A stretch of DNA of 61,031 nucleotides, taken from a virus. Below, one piece after another: positions 7,842 to 14,856 of this stretch (the first letter of the stretch is position 1; the number at the start of each line of letters is the position of its first letter). A model generated the notes under the pieces. It was not told the origin of the DNA and did no database searches. It saw only the letters and a list, made by a program, of their open reading frames with translations. The stretch lies in the IMG/VR virus record IMGVR_UViG_3300006920_000008, positions 1 through 61,031 of that record. One strand, 5' to 3'. The translations under genes and the position numbers were made by a program.

Positions 7842-8921
7842 TTATTGTTTGCTGAAATTTAATATCTCATCTTCCTTAAACCAACCACCACAAGAAGAGC
7901 AGTAGTAGTTGTGAAACATATCGTGTTCAACATCATTGAAACAATCAATACAAGTTGGTGTCTCTGATGTTGGGAAATCATTGTCATCCCAACCGATGTC
8001 TATTGCTTGATGATTCTCAGTTGCATCATAAGTTGGCTGAACATCATCGAAAGTAAAACTTCGCTGAGGATAAACCCTTGTCTGTTTGTACTCACTATGT
8101 AACTCTGTGTCCGGATGAATGTCCTTTGGATTAAAGTATATCCAACAATTCAATGTTCTATTCTTTAGCTTTACCGGTATCTGAACTCTCTTGTACCACT
8201 GCGGATGTCCCTCAAGTTGGTCAACCTTTTTAAGTTGCATATCGCTAACCTTGAATACATCAACCACAACATTGTGACCTACACCTTTTTTGTTTACTAA
8301 GAATGGTAACCCATCAACAATTAAAGGATATTTGTCTTGTGTCTTTCCTCTACCAATGTGCTTTGCATTTGTAAGGTAAGAGTAATAGTTGTTGAATCCT
8401 TTCTTTAATGTTCCATACACCGCAATCAGATTGTCTTGCAATACATTTGCTTTTGAATACCAAATGCCATCACGATATGTATACATATTGCGATTGTAAA
8501 TTTGGAATGAACGAGTACGAACATTTACTGAAACAAATCTTGAATCATACTGCTCAAGATGTGTCTTCCAATTTCTACGATTCATTGAGCCAAGCTGAAT
8601 AGCTAATGCTTTTGAATCACATAACTCTGCACTACCAAGTCCTTTGATTGTTCCATTCATCATAAGGTATTCATCTTTGTTGTTACCACATACAAATGGA
8701 TGAGTGTTTGCTCTGTTGATTGCACCGACTGTTGCATATCTAAAGTGAGCAATGAATGGTCTCTTTGTTATTAGTTTACGATAGTCTTTTGATTTGTGGT
8801 AAGTTACCTCAAAGGTATCTAACCAAATGATTCCTAATCCGTGAGGATTAATTTTTGATGATGTCTTTGCTATCTCTTCAGACATCACATTGTTTTTCTG
8901 TTTAATAATAATTACACACAT
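7842..8921 (-). CDS. Class II glutamine amidotransferase fused to gamma-glutamylcyclotransferase and zinc ribbon
   Basis: A 359-residue three-domain protein. (1) Residues 1-155 are an Ntn-type glutamine amidotransferase: Cys2 nucleophile (MCVII), HFRYATVG (59-66), NTHPF (72-76), NGT (89-91), CDSKALA (101-107). (2) Residues 164-285 are a GGCT/AIG2-like cyclotransferase, with YGTLKKG (169-175) and the catalytic-Glu region QLEGHPQWY (235-243). (3) A C-terminal zinc ribbon has CIDC (324-327) and CSSC (341-344). Comparative genomics has linked such domains with amidoligases, and an amidoligase is encoded at 10253-11203. Together they may make or remove amide or gamma-glutamyl-like bonds on a peptide or cell-wall target. 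The substrate is unknown. Confidence 0.85.
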   Translation of the reverse strand: MCVIIIKQKNNVMSEEIAKTSSKINPHGLGIIWLDTFEVTYHKSKDYRKLITKRPFIAHFRYATVGAINRANTHPFVCGNNKDEYLMMNGTIKGLGSAELCDSKALAIQLGSMNRRNWKTHLEQYDSRFVSVNVRTRSFQIYNRNMYTYRDGIWYSKANVLQDNLIAVYGTLKKGFNNYYSYLTNAKHIGRGKTQDKYPLIVDGLPFLVNKKGVGHNVVVDVFKVSDMQLKKVDQLEGHPQWYKRVQIPVKLKNRTLNCWIYFNPKDIHPDTELHSEYKQTRVYPQRSFTFDDVQPTYDATENHQAIDIGWDDNDFPTSETPTCIDCFNDVEHDMFHNYYCSSCGGWFKEDEILNFSKQ

Positions 8922-8942
8922 AGTGATTTGAATTTGCGAGGA

Positions 8943-8958
8943 GTGTCTTTGAAGACAC
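8943..8958 (-). repeat. Dispersed 16-bp palindrome, copy 4 (5' leader of amidotransferase gene)
   Basis: Exact copy located between the predicted promoter (8985-8992) and the start of the amidotransferase gene (8921), so it should be in the untranslated leader of that mRNA. Confidence 0.95.
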
Positions 8959-8984
8959 TGACCTCTGATTTATAATTGATTGAA

Positions 8985-8992
8985 CAAATATA
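8985..8992 (-). promoter_or_regulatory. Bacteroidetes-type -7 promoter element
   Basis: TATATTTG on the minus strand (TAnnTTTG consensus), about 64 bp upstream of the amidotransferase start. It would give a leader of about 55 nt containing palindrome copy 4. Confidence 0.6.
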
Positions 8993-9017
8993 AGACTAAA
9001 TTTAGACATAACCTAAT

Positions 9018-9560
9018 TTAATCTAATAATTCTTTTTTAACTCTTTCCCAATAGATTTCTGTTGACTGCTTCTTGTGTCCTCTTGGTCCACCATTCCATT
9101 TTCTTGCAACGATTTCGAAGAACTCTAATTGAGTCAAACCTAAACAACATTCAACCTCTTCAGCCATTATGTCAAACATATCAATTGACTTCTGTCTGTT
9201 CCATCTGTCATTCATTTCGAACTTGAGATTGACCTTGTGTCCCCTGAGAACCCTGTTTACTTCCCTGACCATTATTGGTCTAATTTGTAGACAACCGACT
9301 GCCTTTTCTTTTTTATGGTATGCCGAATCATTACCTCTTGATTCTACATAGATGACTGCGTTAACGAAATCATCCCAGACAATTTTATGTTCCACTGTTA
9401 CCGGAACTGTGTCTACGGTATTTGCTACGGTGTCTGCTGATTGTAAAAGAAGGGAAGGAATTTCTTCCCTCCCGACTTCTGCAGTTTGTGTCTTTGAAGA
9501 CACATCACTGCCCACATATCCAACCACAGATAATGCTGATAGTAATATAAATTTTTTCAT
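9018..9560 (-). CDS. Secreted lytic-transglycosylase-like protein
   Basis: A 180-residue protein. Residues 1-17 (MKKFILLSALSVVGYVG) look like a signal peptide, followed by a low-complexity linker. The linker begins with VSSKT, encoded by palindrome copy 5. The C-terminal domain resembles an SLT/lysozyme-like fold: VESRGND with a candidate catalytic Glu73, GCLQI (89-93), and ARKWNGGPRG near 150. It probably cleaves peptidoglycan glycan strands outside the cytoplasm. Unlike typical lysis enzymes it lies in the early block next to the amidotransferase and amidoligase genes, which hints at a common cell-envelope target. Confidence 0.72.
   Translation of the reverse strand: MKKFILLSALSVVGYVGSDVSSKTQTAEVGREEIPSLLLQSADTVANTVDTVPVTVEHKIVWDDFVNAVIYVESRGNDSAYHKKEKAVGCLQIRPIMVREVNRVLRGHKVNLKFEMNDRWNRQKSIDMFDIMAEEVECCLGLTQLEFFEIVARKWNGGPRGHKKQSTEIYWERVKKELLD
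9488..9503 (-). repeat. Dispersed 16-bp palindrome, copy 5 (just after signal peptide)
   Basis: Exact copy coding VSSKT directly after the predicted signal peptide of the transglycosylase-like protein. CA-centred on the coding strand. Confidence 0.95.
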
Positions 9561-9745
9561 TTTGATTTGATTTGGTTATCTTCTTCTAAGAATACTTCAT
9601 CCAAGTAATATCCTTTTGTTCTGTGTATGTAAGCTATGAAATTATCCATATGCTTTTGGTCTTTAAACTCCTTGGTCAATGTCCAAAGAGATTTCCCTCT
9701 GCCGTAAGGAATCTTACCGGTTTCGAATTGTAATGTTGCTTTCAT
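9557..9745 (-). CDS. Hypothetical 62-residue protein
   Basis: Small hydrophilic protein with aromatic residues (KSLWTLTKEFKDQKHMDNFIAYIHRTKGYYLDEVF), overlapping the start of the transglycosylase-like gene by four bases. The segment around KHMDNFIAYIHRTKG looks like a small alpha/beta domain. No family recognised. Confidence 0.65.
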   Translation of the reverse strand: MKATLQFETGKIPYGRGKSLWTLTKEFKDQKHMDNFIAYIHRTKGYYLDEVFLEEDNQIKSK

Positions 9746-9746
9746 A

Positions 9747-9914
9747 TCATCTTGATTTTACTGCGTTAAACTTCGCTCTGATTATCCAAGGGAACTTGCT
9801 TATGTTGTCGTTATAAACTCTATCAATTGCTTCCCATTTAGAATGAGCAGGTAAGACTTTAATTAGCTTACCTGCATACCTAACTTTGTAGTAGTGTTGA
9901 ACTTCTCTATGCAT
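9747..9914 (-). CDS. Hypothetical 55-residue protein
   Basis: A short frame, start ATG 9914 and stop 9747-9749, giving MHREVQHYYKVRYAGKLI at the N-terminus and ending FNAVKSR. It fits exactly between its neighbours: the start overlaps the end of the membrane-protein gene by eight bases and the stop lies one base before the next ATG. This tight packing supports it as a real gene. It is basic and probably a single small alpha/beta domain; function unknown. Confidence 0.62.
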   Translation of the reverse strand: MHREVQHYYKVRYAGKLIKVLPAHSKWEAIDRVYNDNISKFPWIIRAKFNAVKSR

Positions 9915-10143
9915 TGTGTCTTTCTTTTATATCAGCTACAATTAAACCTATTGTTGCCCACATACAGAACAACAAGAATGCAAATACAATGAACATTGAC
10001 AATGCACCACTGATGGTCTGTAATAGACTTCTTGCATCGTTAAGTACAATGTGAATTAATAGTCTTCCCACCATTGAGAAAACTCCTAAAGTGATTGCGA
10101 TGTACAGAACTGATTCTGCGTAATTTTTGATTTGATTTTTCAT
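9907..10143 (-). CDS. Small two-helix membrane protein
   Basis: A 78-residue protein with two hydrophobic segments (about 12-34, VLYIAITLGVFSMVGRLLI, and 42-70, ISGALSMFIVFAFLLFCMW) and a charged tail (DIKERHNA), so an inner-membrane hairpin is likely. It could be an early membrane-modifying protein or an accessory holin, but the lysis cassette is elsewhere (17735-18723). Its place near the transglycosylase-like and amidoligase genes suggests an envelope role, which is inference. Confidence 0.65.
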   Translation of the reverse strand: MKNQIKNYAESVLYIAITLGVFSMVGRLLIHIVLNDARSLLQTISGALSMFIVFAFLLFCMWATIGLIVADIKERHNA

Positions 10144-10195
10144 TTTATTATAAATTAAATTAATGCTTCTGTTTCATCCTTTTGGAATCATCAGT

Positions 10196-10211
10196 CAAGG
10201 TACACACCTTG
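10196..10211 (-). other. Intergenic hairpin
   Basis: CAAGGT-ACAC-ACCTTG is a perfect 6-bp stem with a 4-base loop, in the 109-bp gap between the amidoligase gene and the membrane-protein gene. Flanking TGCTTCTGT and ACAGAAAGCA can extend the fold imperfectly. There is no T-run, so it is more likely a processing or structural RNA element than a terminator. Confidence 0.4.
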
Positions 10212-10252
10212 ATACAGAAAGCAGTTTTACATCTTGCTTAGGATATTGTTTG

Positions 10253-11203
10253 TTATGGTCTGTATCCGTTTGTTAACAAATCTCTGTCGTACCATTTCTG
10301 TGCATCTAATCTTCGCATTGGGTCACAGAATGGAATTACATCACGATTCACTTTGTGAGTAAGAATCATCTTGCGGAATGATTTCGCCAAGGAGATTATC
10401 TCAGCCACTTTCGTTTCATCATTGTTGTACATTGACTTCACAATTGGTGTTACTCTTTTAAGGAATGTGTTATGACTTCCGTTAGGATTGTTGATTGAGA
10501 AATCAAGTAACTCATACATCAATTCGTATCTTCTCATCATCTGCTTTACAGATTGGAATCTGCTTGGCAATCTAAACTCGATGCAGTTACCTTTCACAAG
10601 GATAACTTTGTATCTACCACCACCCCACATCATTGAATCTGTTGTGTCTGATGGCATCAATGTCATATTACCTCGGCAGTAAGAATTGTTTAATCTCTTA
10701 CGGAATAAAGACATAATGATTCCGGCATTCTTACGAACTGCTTCGAGCAAATCATCTCCACTCATACCTTGAACTGCGATTGTGATATGTCCACCACAAT
10801 TTGTTGAACTTGGAGAGTATTGGTCCTCGATTACTTTTCTCGCTTCAAACATCATATTGAAAACTTTGTTTCTCCACTTTCCACTTGGTAGTAATGGAAG
10901 AATGTTTGTCACTGCTTCATAGCCACAAGAAGAATCTCTTTCGAATCCGCAAAACAATGGGTATTCTTTCACTGCACCTCTGTGCAATCTGTTCTTCTCT
11001 ACTTCCATTCCGATAGTGAATTTAGAATCGTAGTTACCATCGCCTAAATCGACAAGGTTACGTTTCTGTGAAGACTTCAATGCTTTAATATCTGAAGACT
11101 TTGCACCTTTCGACATATCTCTGAAAGATGGCTTTCTGTGGTAAGAAGACATAACTCCTCTATCTCTTCTACCTTCTGTTGTGTATTGAATTTCTGTACT
11201 CAT
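10253..11203 (-). CDS. Predicted amidoligase (COOH-NH2 ligase of the glutamate-cysteine ligase / glutamine synthetase fold)
   Basis: A 316-residue protein, start ATG 11203; a GTG at 11239 would fall inside a palindrome copy and is rejected. Motifs in order: GMEVEKN (65-71, metal/ATP Glu residues), ERDSSCGYEAVT (88-99), TNCGGHITIA (134-143) and CIEFRLPS (207-214). This is the order and spacing expected of the amidoligase family (G-x-E-x-E; D-x-S...G-x-E; CG-x-H-x-H-like; E-F-R). These enzymes form amide or peptide bonds with ATP. The amidotransferase-cyclotransferase fusion and the transglycosylase-like protein are encoded just downstream, so a peptide-tagging or cell-wall-modifying pathway is plausible. 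The substrate is unknown. Confidence 0.85.
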   Translation of the reverse strand: MSTEIQYTTEGRRDRGVMSSYHRKPSFRDMSKGAKSSDIKALKSSQKRNLVDLGDGNYDSKFTIGMEVEKNRLHRGAVKEYPLFCGFERDSSCGYEAVTNILPLLPSGKWRNKVFNMMFEARKVIEDQYSPSSTNCGGHITIAVQGMSGDDLLEAVRKNAGIIMSLFRKRLNNSYCRGNMTLMPSDTTDSMMWGGGRYKVILVKGNCIEFRLPSRFQSVKQMMRRYELMYELLDFSINNPNGSHNTFLKRVTPIVKSMYNNDETKVAEIISLAKSFRKMILTHKVNRDVIPFCDPMRRLDAQKWYDRDLLTNGYRP

Positions 11204-11223
11204 AATATCTGTGGTTTTAGATT

Positions 11224-11239
11224 GTGTCTTTGAAGACAC
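11224..11239 (-). repeat. Dispersed 16-bp palindrome, copy 6 (upstream of amidoligase)
   Basis: Exact copy in the 38-bp gap between the 214-residue protein gene (ends 11242) and the amidoligase start (11203). CA-centred on the transcribed strand. Confidence 0.95.
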
Positions 11240-11241
11240 TA

Positions 11242-11886
11242 TTATTGATTAATTGAATTTTGTAAAAACTGAATTGCGTTTGCAATCTCTTCTAAATTGT
11301 TACCGGATACATTTCCTTGGTCATCAATTCTAATAGATAGATTTGTTCCGTTAGGATTTTTGTATGTCATCACAAATTGATAGTTAACTCTATCTTGCTC
11401 TACAGATGCTTCAGCAATTACTTCTGCTTCTGCTTCAGCAATCTCTTCTTCTGTAGCATCTTCACTAACTTCAATAGCAGTTAAATCTATTGTTCTGCTA
11501 AACTCAAGCAATCCGGCAATTGAACGATTTGCATCTTGTCCGACTTCATCACATTTAGTGTTGAATGCATCTACTATTCTTTGGTCAAGGTTAGCCACCT
11601 TGATTAGCTTGTAGAAGAATGACTTCTGATATCCGAAGACTTTCTTACCGAACTCTTCTTTGTTCCATTCAATTCCCTCTTCACGAAAGATTGCTTTTGC
11701 TTCATCACTTCCGAACCATTCAACTGCTTCGCCAATTAGCTTAGCAAGTTTTGTTGTGTGATTGAATTTGCTCTTGTGAGCATTGTCGATTGAACGCTGA
11801 ATGCGTTTCACTTCATTTAGTTTCAGTGATTCTTTCACTGATGGCATTCTTAAGAATGCATTTTCGATTTCTAATAATTGACTCAT
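11242..11886 (-). CDS. First protein-coding gene of the early block, hypothetical
   Basis: A 214-residue protein. Residues 1-125 are helical (VKRIQRSIDNAHKSKFNHTT, FGYQKSFFYKLIKVANLDQRIVDAF) and could hold a DNA-binding helix-turn-helix. An acidic Glu/Ala-rich stretch (about 135-165, EDATEEEIAEAEAEVIAEAS) follows, then a small C-terminal beta domain (NYQFVMTYKNPNGTNLSIRID). As the 5'-most minus-strand protein gene it may be an early regulator, but there is no firm family match. Confidence 0.68.
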   Translation of the reverse strand: MSQLLEIENAFLRMPSVKESLKLNEVKRIQRSIDNAHKSKFNHTTKLAKLIGEAVEWFGSDEAKAIFREEGIEWNKEEFGKKVFGYQKSFFYKLIKVANLDQRIVDAFNTKCDEVGQDANRSIAGLLEFSRTIDLTAIEVSEDATEEEIAEAEAEVIAEASVEQDRVNYQFVMTYKNPNGTNLSIRIDDQGNVSGNNLEEIANAIQFLQNSINQ

Positions 11887-12097
11887 TGTCTGTTAATTTT
11901 AAGTTAAATAATTGATTTTCAGTTACTTAGGGTTGTTCGAGACTCTCTCGTTCCCTTTGCATACTGCAATATACACAATTCTTTTCTAATATTAGTCTAA
12001 TTCTATAATAAACTTTGTCTCTCTCTTTTCTCTTTCTATTTACGCAGTTTTGTTTACCCTTAAAAATCTTCGCACAGAGGTTAAGCAAAGTCTCTTT

Positions 12098-12113
12098 GTG
12101 TCTTCAAGGACAC
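12098..12113 (+). repeat. Dispersed 16-bp palindrome, one-mismatch copy
   Basis: GTGTCTTCAAGGACAC differs from the consensus at a single base (A to G in the right arm). It lies in the divergent control region, outside any gene. Confidence 0.8.
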
Positions 12114-12193
12114 TATGTAATAGCTTTTACTCAAGGAATGGAGGAGAGGAGAGGAAGAACAGACAAACAACAGGAGATGTAACCGGAAGACGA

Positions 12194-12244
12194 GACGTTA
12201 AACGTCAGCAGCAGCAGCAGCAATATGTATTGCAGCAGCAGCAG
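12194..12244. repeat. Palindrome and CAG triplet repeat hairpin
   Basis: GACGTT-A-AACGTC (12194-12206) runs into five CAG triplets (12206-12220), then the palindrome CAATATGTATTG (12221-12232), then four more CAG triplets (12233-12244). The two CAG arms flanking the palindromic centre could fold into a long imperfect hairpin. Confidence 0.7.
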
Positions 12245-12394
12245 CGATGAGGTCAAATAAAAAGCTAAAAAAATCCGGATGCGAGGATAAAAAGCATACC
12301 CCACCCCTCTAAAAAAAATCGGTTTTCGTTTTGGGGTCCGGCTGCGTGTGCCCGGGGGGAACCTAAACAGTATACATACCTAATATATTTTTTG

Positions 12395-12402
12395 TATATT
12401 TG
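12395..12402 (+). promoter_or_regulatory. Bacteroidetes-type -7 promoter element
   Basis: TATATTTG, 16 bp upstream of the ATG at 12419. It would drive the first plus-strand gene. Confidence 0.6.
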
Positions 12403-12418
12403 TACAAAAGCATTAGAT

Positions 12419-12613
12419 ATGAAAATGAAATTTCAAAGTATGGGAGGTCTTAGAGTTGAGAAGGGAAGACTTATCAATGATAGACCCGATGGTATTACAG
12501 GTATCGCACAAGCTGCTCAATTGCGAAAGACTTTACATAGAGCAAGGAAAGTTGATATGATGGCTGACGGCATAGAACTTGCTGAAGGCAGAAAGAACTT
12601 CTACAGAATGTAG
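12419..12613 (+). CDS. Small basic hypothetical protein
   Basis: A 64-residue protein starting at ATG 12419, just after a TAnnTTTG element and ahead of a strong terminator, so it is its own short transcription unit. Sequence features are MKMKFQSMGGLRVEKGRLI, then a helical TGIAQAAQLRKTLHRARKVD, ending EGRKNFYRM. Expression from a private promoter beside the divergent control region suggests an early regulator or host-takeover peptide. No family recognised. Confidence 0.62.
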   Translation: MKMKFQSMGGLRVEKGRLINDRPDGITGIAQAAQLRKTLHRARKVDMMADGIELAEGRKNFYRM

Positions 12614-12644
12614 TTGATTTTGATTTGATTGATTGATAGGAAAG

Positions 12645-12674
12645 GAGGAGCATAATATGTTCCTCTTTTTTTTT
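12645..12674 (+). terminator. Rho-independent terminator
   Basis: GAGGAGC-ATAATAT-GTTCCTC forms a 7-bp stem (one G-T pair), followed by nine T residues. It ends the 64-residue gene and lies just before the tRNA gene on the opposite strand. Confidence 0.8.
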
Positions 12675-12675
12675 G

Positions 12676-12749
12676 TACACCCATCAGGATTCGAACCTGA
12701 GACCTACTCATTAGAAGTGAGTTGTTCTATCCAACTGAACTATGGGTGC
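12676..12749 (-). tRNA. tRNA-Arg (anticodon UCU)
   Basis: A 74-nt cloverleaf can be drawn on the minus strand: acceptor GCACCCA pairs with TGGGTGT, D-arm AGTTCAGTTGGATAGAAC, anticodon arm ACTCA-CTTCTAA-TGAGT with anticodon TCT, and T-arm with GGTTCGAATCC. The 3' CCA is not encoded. It reads AGA codons, which are the main Arg codons in this genome. Confidence 0.93.
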
Positions 12750-12792
12750 ATTCAACATAGAGATGTTATTTTCTATGTTATTTAATTTTACT

Positions 12793-12840
12793 TAACTTAT
12801 TGATTATCAGTTTATTATTTTATTTATGTTGATTATGTTA
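12793..12840. repeat. Second copy of the TGATTATCAGT / ATGTTGATTATGTT element
   Basis: TAACTTATTGATTATCAGT (12793-12811) and TTATGTTGATTATGTT (12824-12839) repeat the element found upstream of the primase-helicase (3450-3489) with similar order and spacing. It lies in the 257-bp gap between the tRNA and groEL. The rest of that gap is AT-rich, with a GTA triplet run near 12883-12895 and the groEL promoter. Confidence 0.45.
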
Positions 12841-12977
12841 AAAATATTCTATCATAGATAGTAATTGAAAAAAATAAATAAAGTAGTAGTAGTAGTATAG
12901 AGAGTCAATGTTTCTTCATATAGTAATTTAGACAAAATATATACATACTGTTCTTGTGCTAAGATAAATATAATTCG

Positions 12978-12985
12978 TATCTTTG
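12978..12985 (+). promoter_or_regulatory. Promoter -7 element for groEL-groES
   Basis: TATCTTTG matches TAnnTTTG. It is followed by an AAATTAAATTAAATTAAA leader and the groEL ATG at 13007. Confidence 0.68.
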
Positions 12986-13006
12986 AGCAAATTAAATTAA
13001 ATTAAA

Positions 13007-14602
13007 ATGTCAGAAATAGGATACACACCAAAGAACCTACAATTCGATAGCGAAGGTAGAGACAAACTATTCAAAGGAATAGAACAAATTGCTAAAGCAG
13101 TTAAGTCAACCTTAGGACCTTCCGGTCAAACAGTTCTTATTGAATCACCAAACCACACTAACGGAATTACTGTAACTAAAGACGGAGTGACAGTAGCTAA
13201 AGCAGTTTCACTAATTGACCCAACAGAAAACTTGGCAGTTAAGATAATGAAACAAGCTTCTGAACGAACCGCAACACAAGCAGGAGACGGAACAACTACT
13301 GCTATTGTTTTAACTGAGGCAATTGTAGAAGCAGCCAAACACATTATTAATGACTCTAACAAGACAGATGTTCTTAGGGACTTAATTAAAGAAACGAACT
13401 TGATTGTTTCTAACCTGAAGGCTAAAGCCAAGAAAGTAACTAATAAGATGCTGAAGGATGTAGCCACTATCTCCGCAAACAATGATGAAGAGTTAGGTGA
13501 TATTATAGCATCAGTTTATAAGAAGGTTGGTACAGATGGTATAGTAGCCGTGGATAAATCTCAAACATCAGATACATATTATGAAACCACAAATGGATTA
13601 AAAATTCAAAGAGGTTATGAATCACCATTGTTCGTAAACAATCAAAGGAAGGATGAATGTGTTCTTGAAGACTCTTATGTATTAGTTAGTGATGCACCAA
13701 TTGAAAATATATTAAGTATAGAGAGTATACTTAAACCAATTATACAAGGAAATAAAAAGTTACTAATCATAGCACCAACCTCACAAAACGTAACGAACAC
13801 TTTAGCTGCTAACGTTATGAAGAGTAATTTAAAGTTATGTGCTATAGGTCCACCATCATTCGGATACAAGCAACACGAACTAATGCAAGACATTGCTATT
13901 AGCGTTGGAGCAACTTACTTTAGTGAAAAGACCGGGGATGATTTATCATTGATGACAGAAAAAGATTTGGGTCACTGTGCTAAGGTGATAGTTAGCCGTG
14001 ACTCAACGGTCATCATAAAAGATGATGAAGAGTTAAATGATACCGTAGGGAAAAGAGTAGCGGAACTTAGGGTTGCTATGACAAATGAAAAACGTAAAGA
14101 AGAAAAGGAGTTTATCTTAAGTAGAATCGCAACACTAAATGGTGGTGTCGGTGTAATATACGTTGGTGGTCAAACAGACTTAGAACAAAAAGAATTATAC
14201 GATAGAGTTGATGATGCAGTATGTGCAGTACGTTCAGCTTTAGAGGAAGGCATACTTCCGGGAGGTGGTTCAGCATTAATGCAAGAAGCACACCGCATTG
14301 ATTTCAGTAAAGGTGAAACCACAGTTGCTCAACAAATTTTAGTGAAAGCACTTCGTGCTCCTATGTTTCAGATATGGGAGAACGCAGGTATTAAATATGA
14401 AGGTCAGTATGAAGCTTCAAAAGTAGAATACAATGATGGCTTTGATGTAAAGGAAAGAAGGTGGGGAGATATGTATAAGATGGGAATCATTGACCCACTA
14501 AAGGTAACTAAGTCCGCATTACAAAATGCAGTGTCGGTTGCAGTAACTATTTTATCAACCAATGCTATTATTACAATGGCAAGAACATACGAACAGAAAT
14601 GA
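13007..14602 (+). CDS. groL: Phage-encoded chaperonin GroEL (Cpn60)
   Basis: A 531-residue group I chaperonin subunit, close to the usual length of about 540. ATP-site motifs are present: LGPSGQ (36-41), KDGVTVAK (58-65), GDGTTT (93-98), a conserved RVDDA Asp region, and GILPGGGSAL near residue 415. The Gly-Gly-Met C-terminal tail of bacterial GroEL is missing. The sequence is clearly divergent from host-type GroEL, especially in the apical domain, which suggests adaptation to phage substrates such as capsid proteins. Its stop overlaps the groES start (ATGA), forming a dedicated two-gene operon behind its own promoter. Confidence 0.97.
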   Translation: MSEIGYTPKNLQFDSEGRDKLFKGIEQIAKAVKSTLGPSGQTVLIESPNHTNGITVTKDGVTVAKAVSLIDPTENLAVKIMKQASERTATQAGDGTTTAIVLTEAIVEAAKHIINDSNKTDVLRDLIKETNLIVSNLKAKAKKVTNKMLKDVATISANNDEELGDIIASVYKKVGTDGIVAVDKSQTSDTYYETTNGLKIQRGYESPLFVNNQRKDECVLEDSYVLVSDAPIENILSIESILKPIIQGNKKLLIIAPTSQNVTNTLAANVMKSNLKLCAIGPPSFGYKQHELMQDIAISVGATYFSEKTGDDLSLMTEKDLGHCAKVIVSRDSTVIIKDDEELNDTVGKRVAELRVAMTNEKRKEEKEFILSRIATLNGGVGVIYVGGQTDLEQKELYDRVDDAVCAVRSALEEGILPGGGSALMQEAHRIDFSKGETTVAQQILVKALRAPMFQIWENAGIKYEGQYEASKVEYNDGFDVKERRWGDMYKMGIIDPLKVTKSALQNAVSVAVTILSTNAIITMARTYEQK

Positions 14603-14856
14603 AACCAATAGGACACTACATATTAATTAGACAAATAAAAGAAGAGATTAAGACAGAGTCAGGTTTGTTATTATCTGCAGATGATGTATCTAACATAAGA
14701 TACAAAAAAGCTAAAGTTGTAAAGCCGGGAACAGATGTTTCTCACATTGCAGCAGAAGATATAATTTACTATGACTCAAGAGCAGGACACACAATGGTAA
14801 TCAAAGACGAACAATATACAGTTATTTCTGAGAGGGATGTTGTTGTTGTCGAATAG
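14599..14856 (+). CDS. groS: Phage-encoded co-chaperonin GroES (Cpn10)
   Basis: An 85-residue protein, slightly shorter than the usual 95. The N-terminal strand is IGHYILIRQI. The mobile-loop region KTESGLLLSADD corresponds to the segment that docks on GroEL. VVKPGTDVSHI and the final strand VISERDVVVVE complete the beta-barrel pattern. It forms the lid of the chaperonin made by the adjacent groEL. The last 35 bases overlap tail-to-tail with the frameshifted minus-strand gene. Confidence 0.9.
   Translation: MKPIGHYILIRQIKEEIKTESGLLLSADDVSNIRYKKAKVVKPGTDVSHIAAEDIIYYDSRAGHTMVIKDEQYTVISERDVVVVE

Larger units (their letters stand above)
11887..12418. other. Non-coding divergent control region, 532 bp
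   Basis: No convincing gene. It separates the minus-strand early block from the plus-strand block. Contents: pyrimidine-rich tracts (about 12010-12045), a one-mismatch copy of the 16-bp palindrome (12098-12113), the palindrome GACGTT-A-AACGTC (12194-12206), CAG triplet repeats around a hairpin (12206-12244), and a GC-rich patch near 12335-12362 that contrasts with the AT-rich genome. A plus-strand promoter lies at 12395. It is a candidate origin or early control region. Confidence 0.6.

Noticed and set aside
12050-12250. A 66-codon plus-strand open frame in the control region
   Set aside because: It has no promoter-leader context, encodes low-complexity Gln from CAG repeats, and runs through palindromes. 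It is better explained as non-coding.
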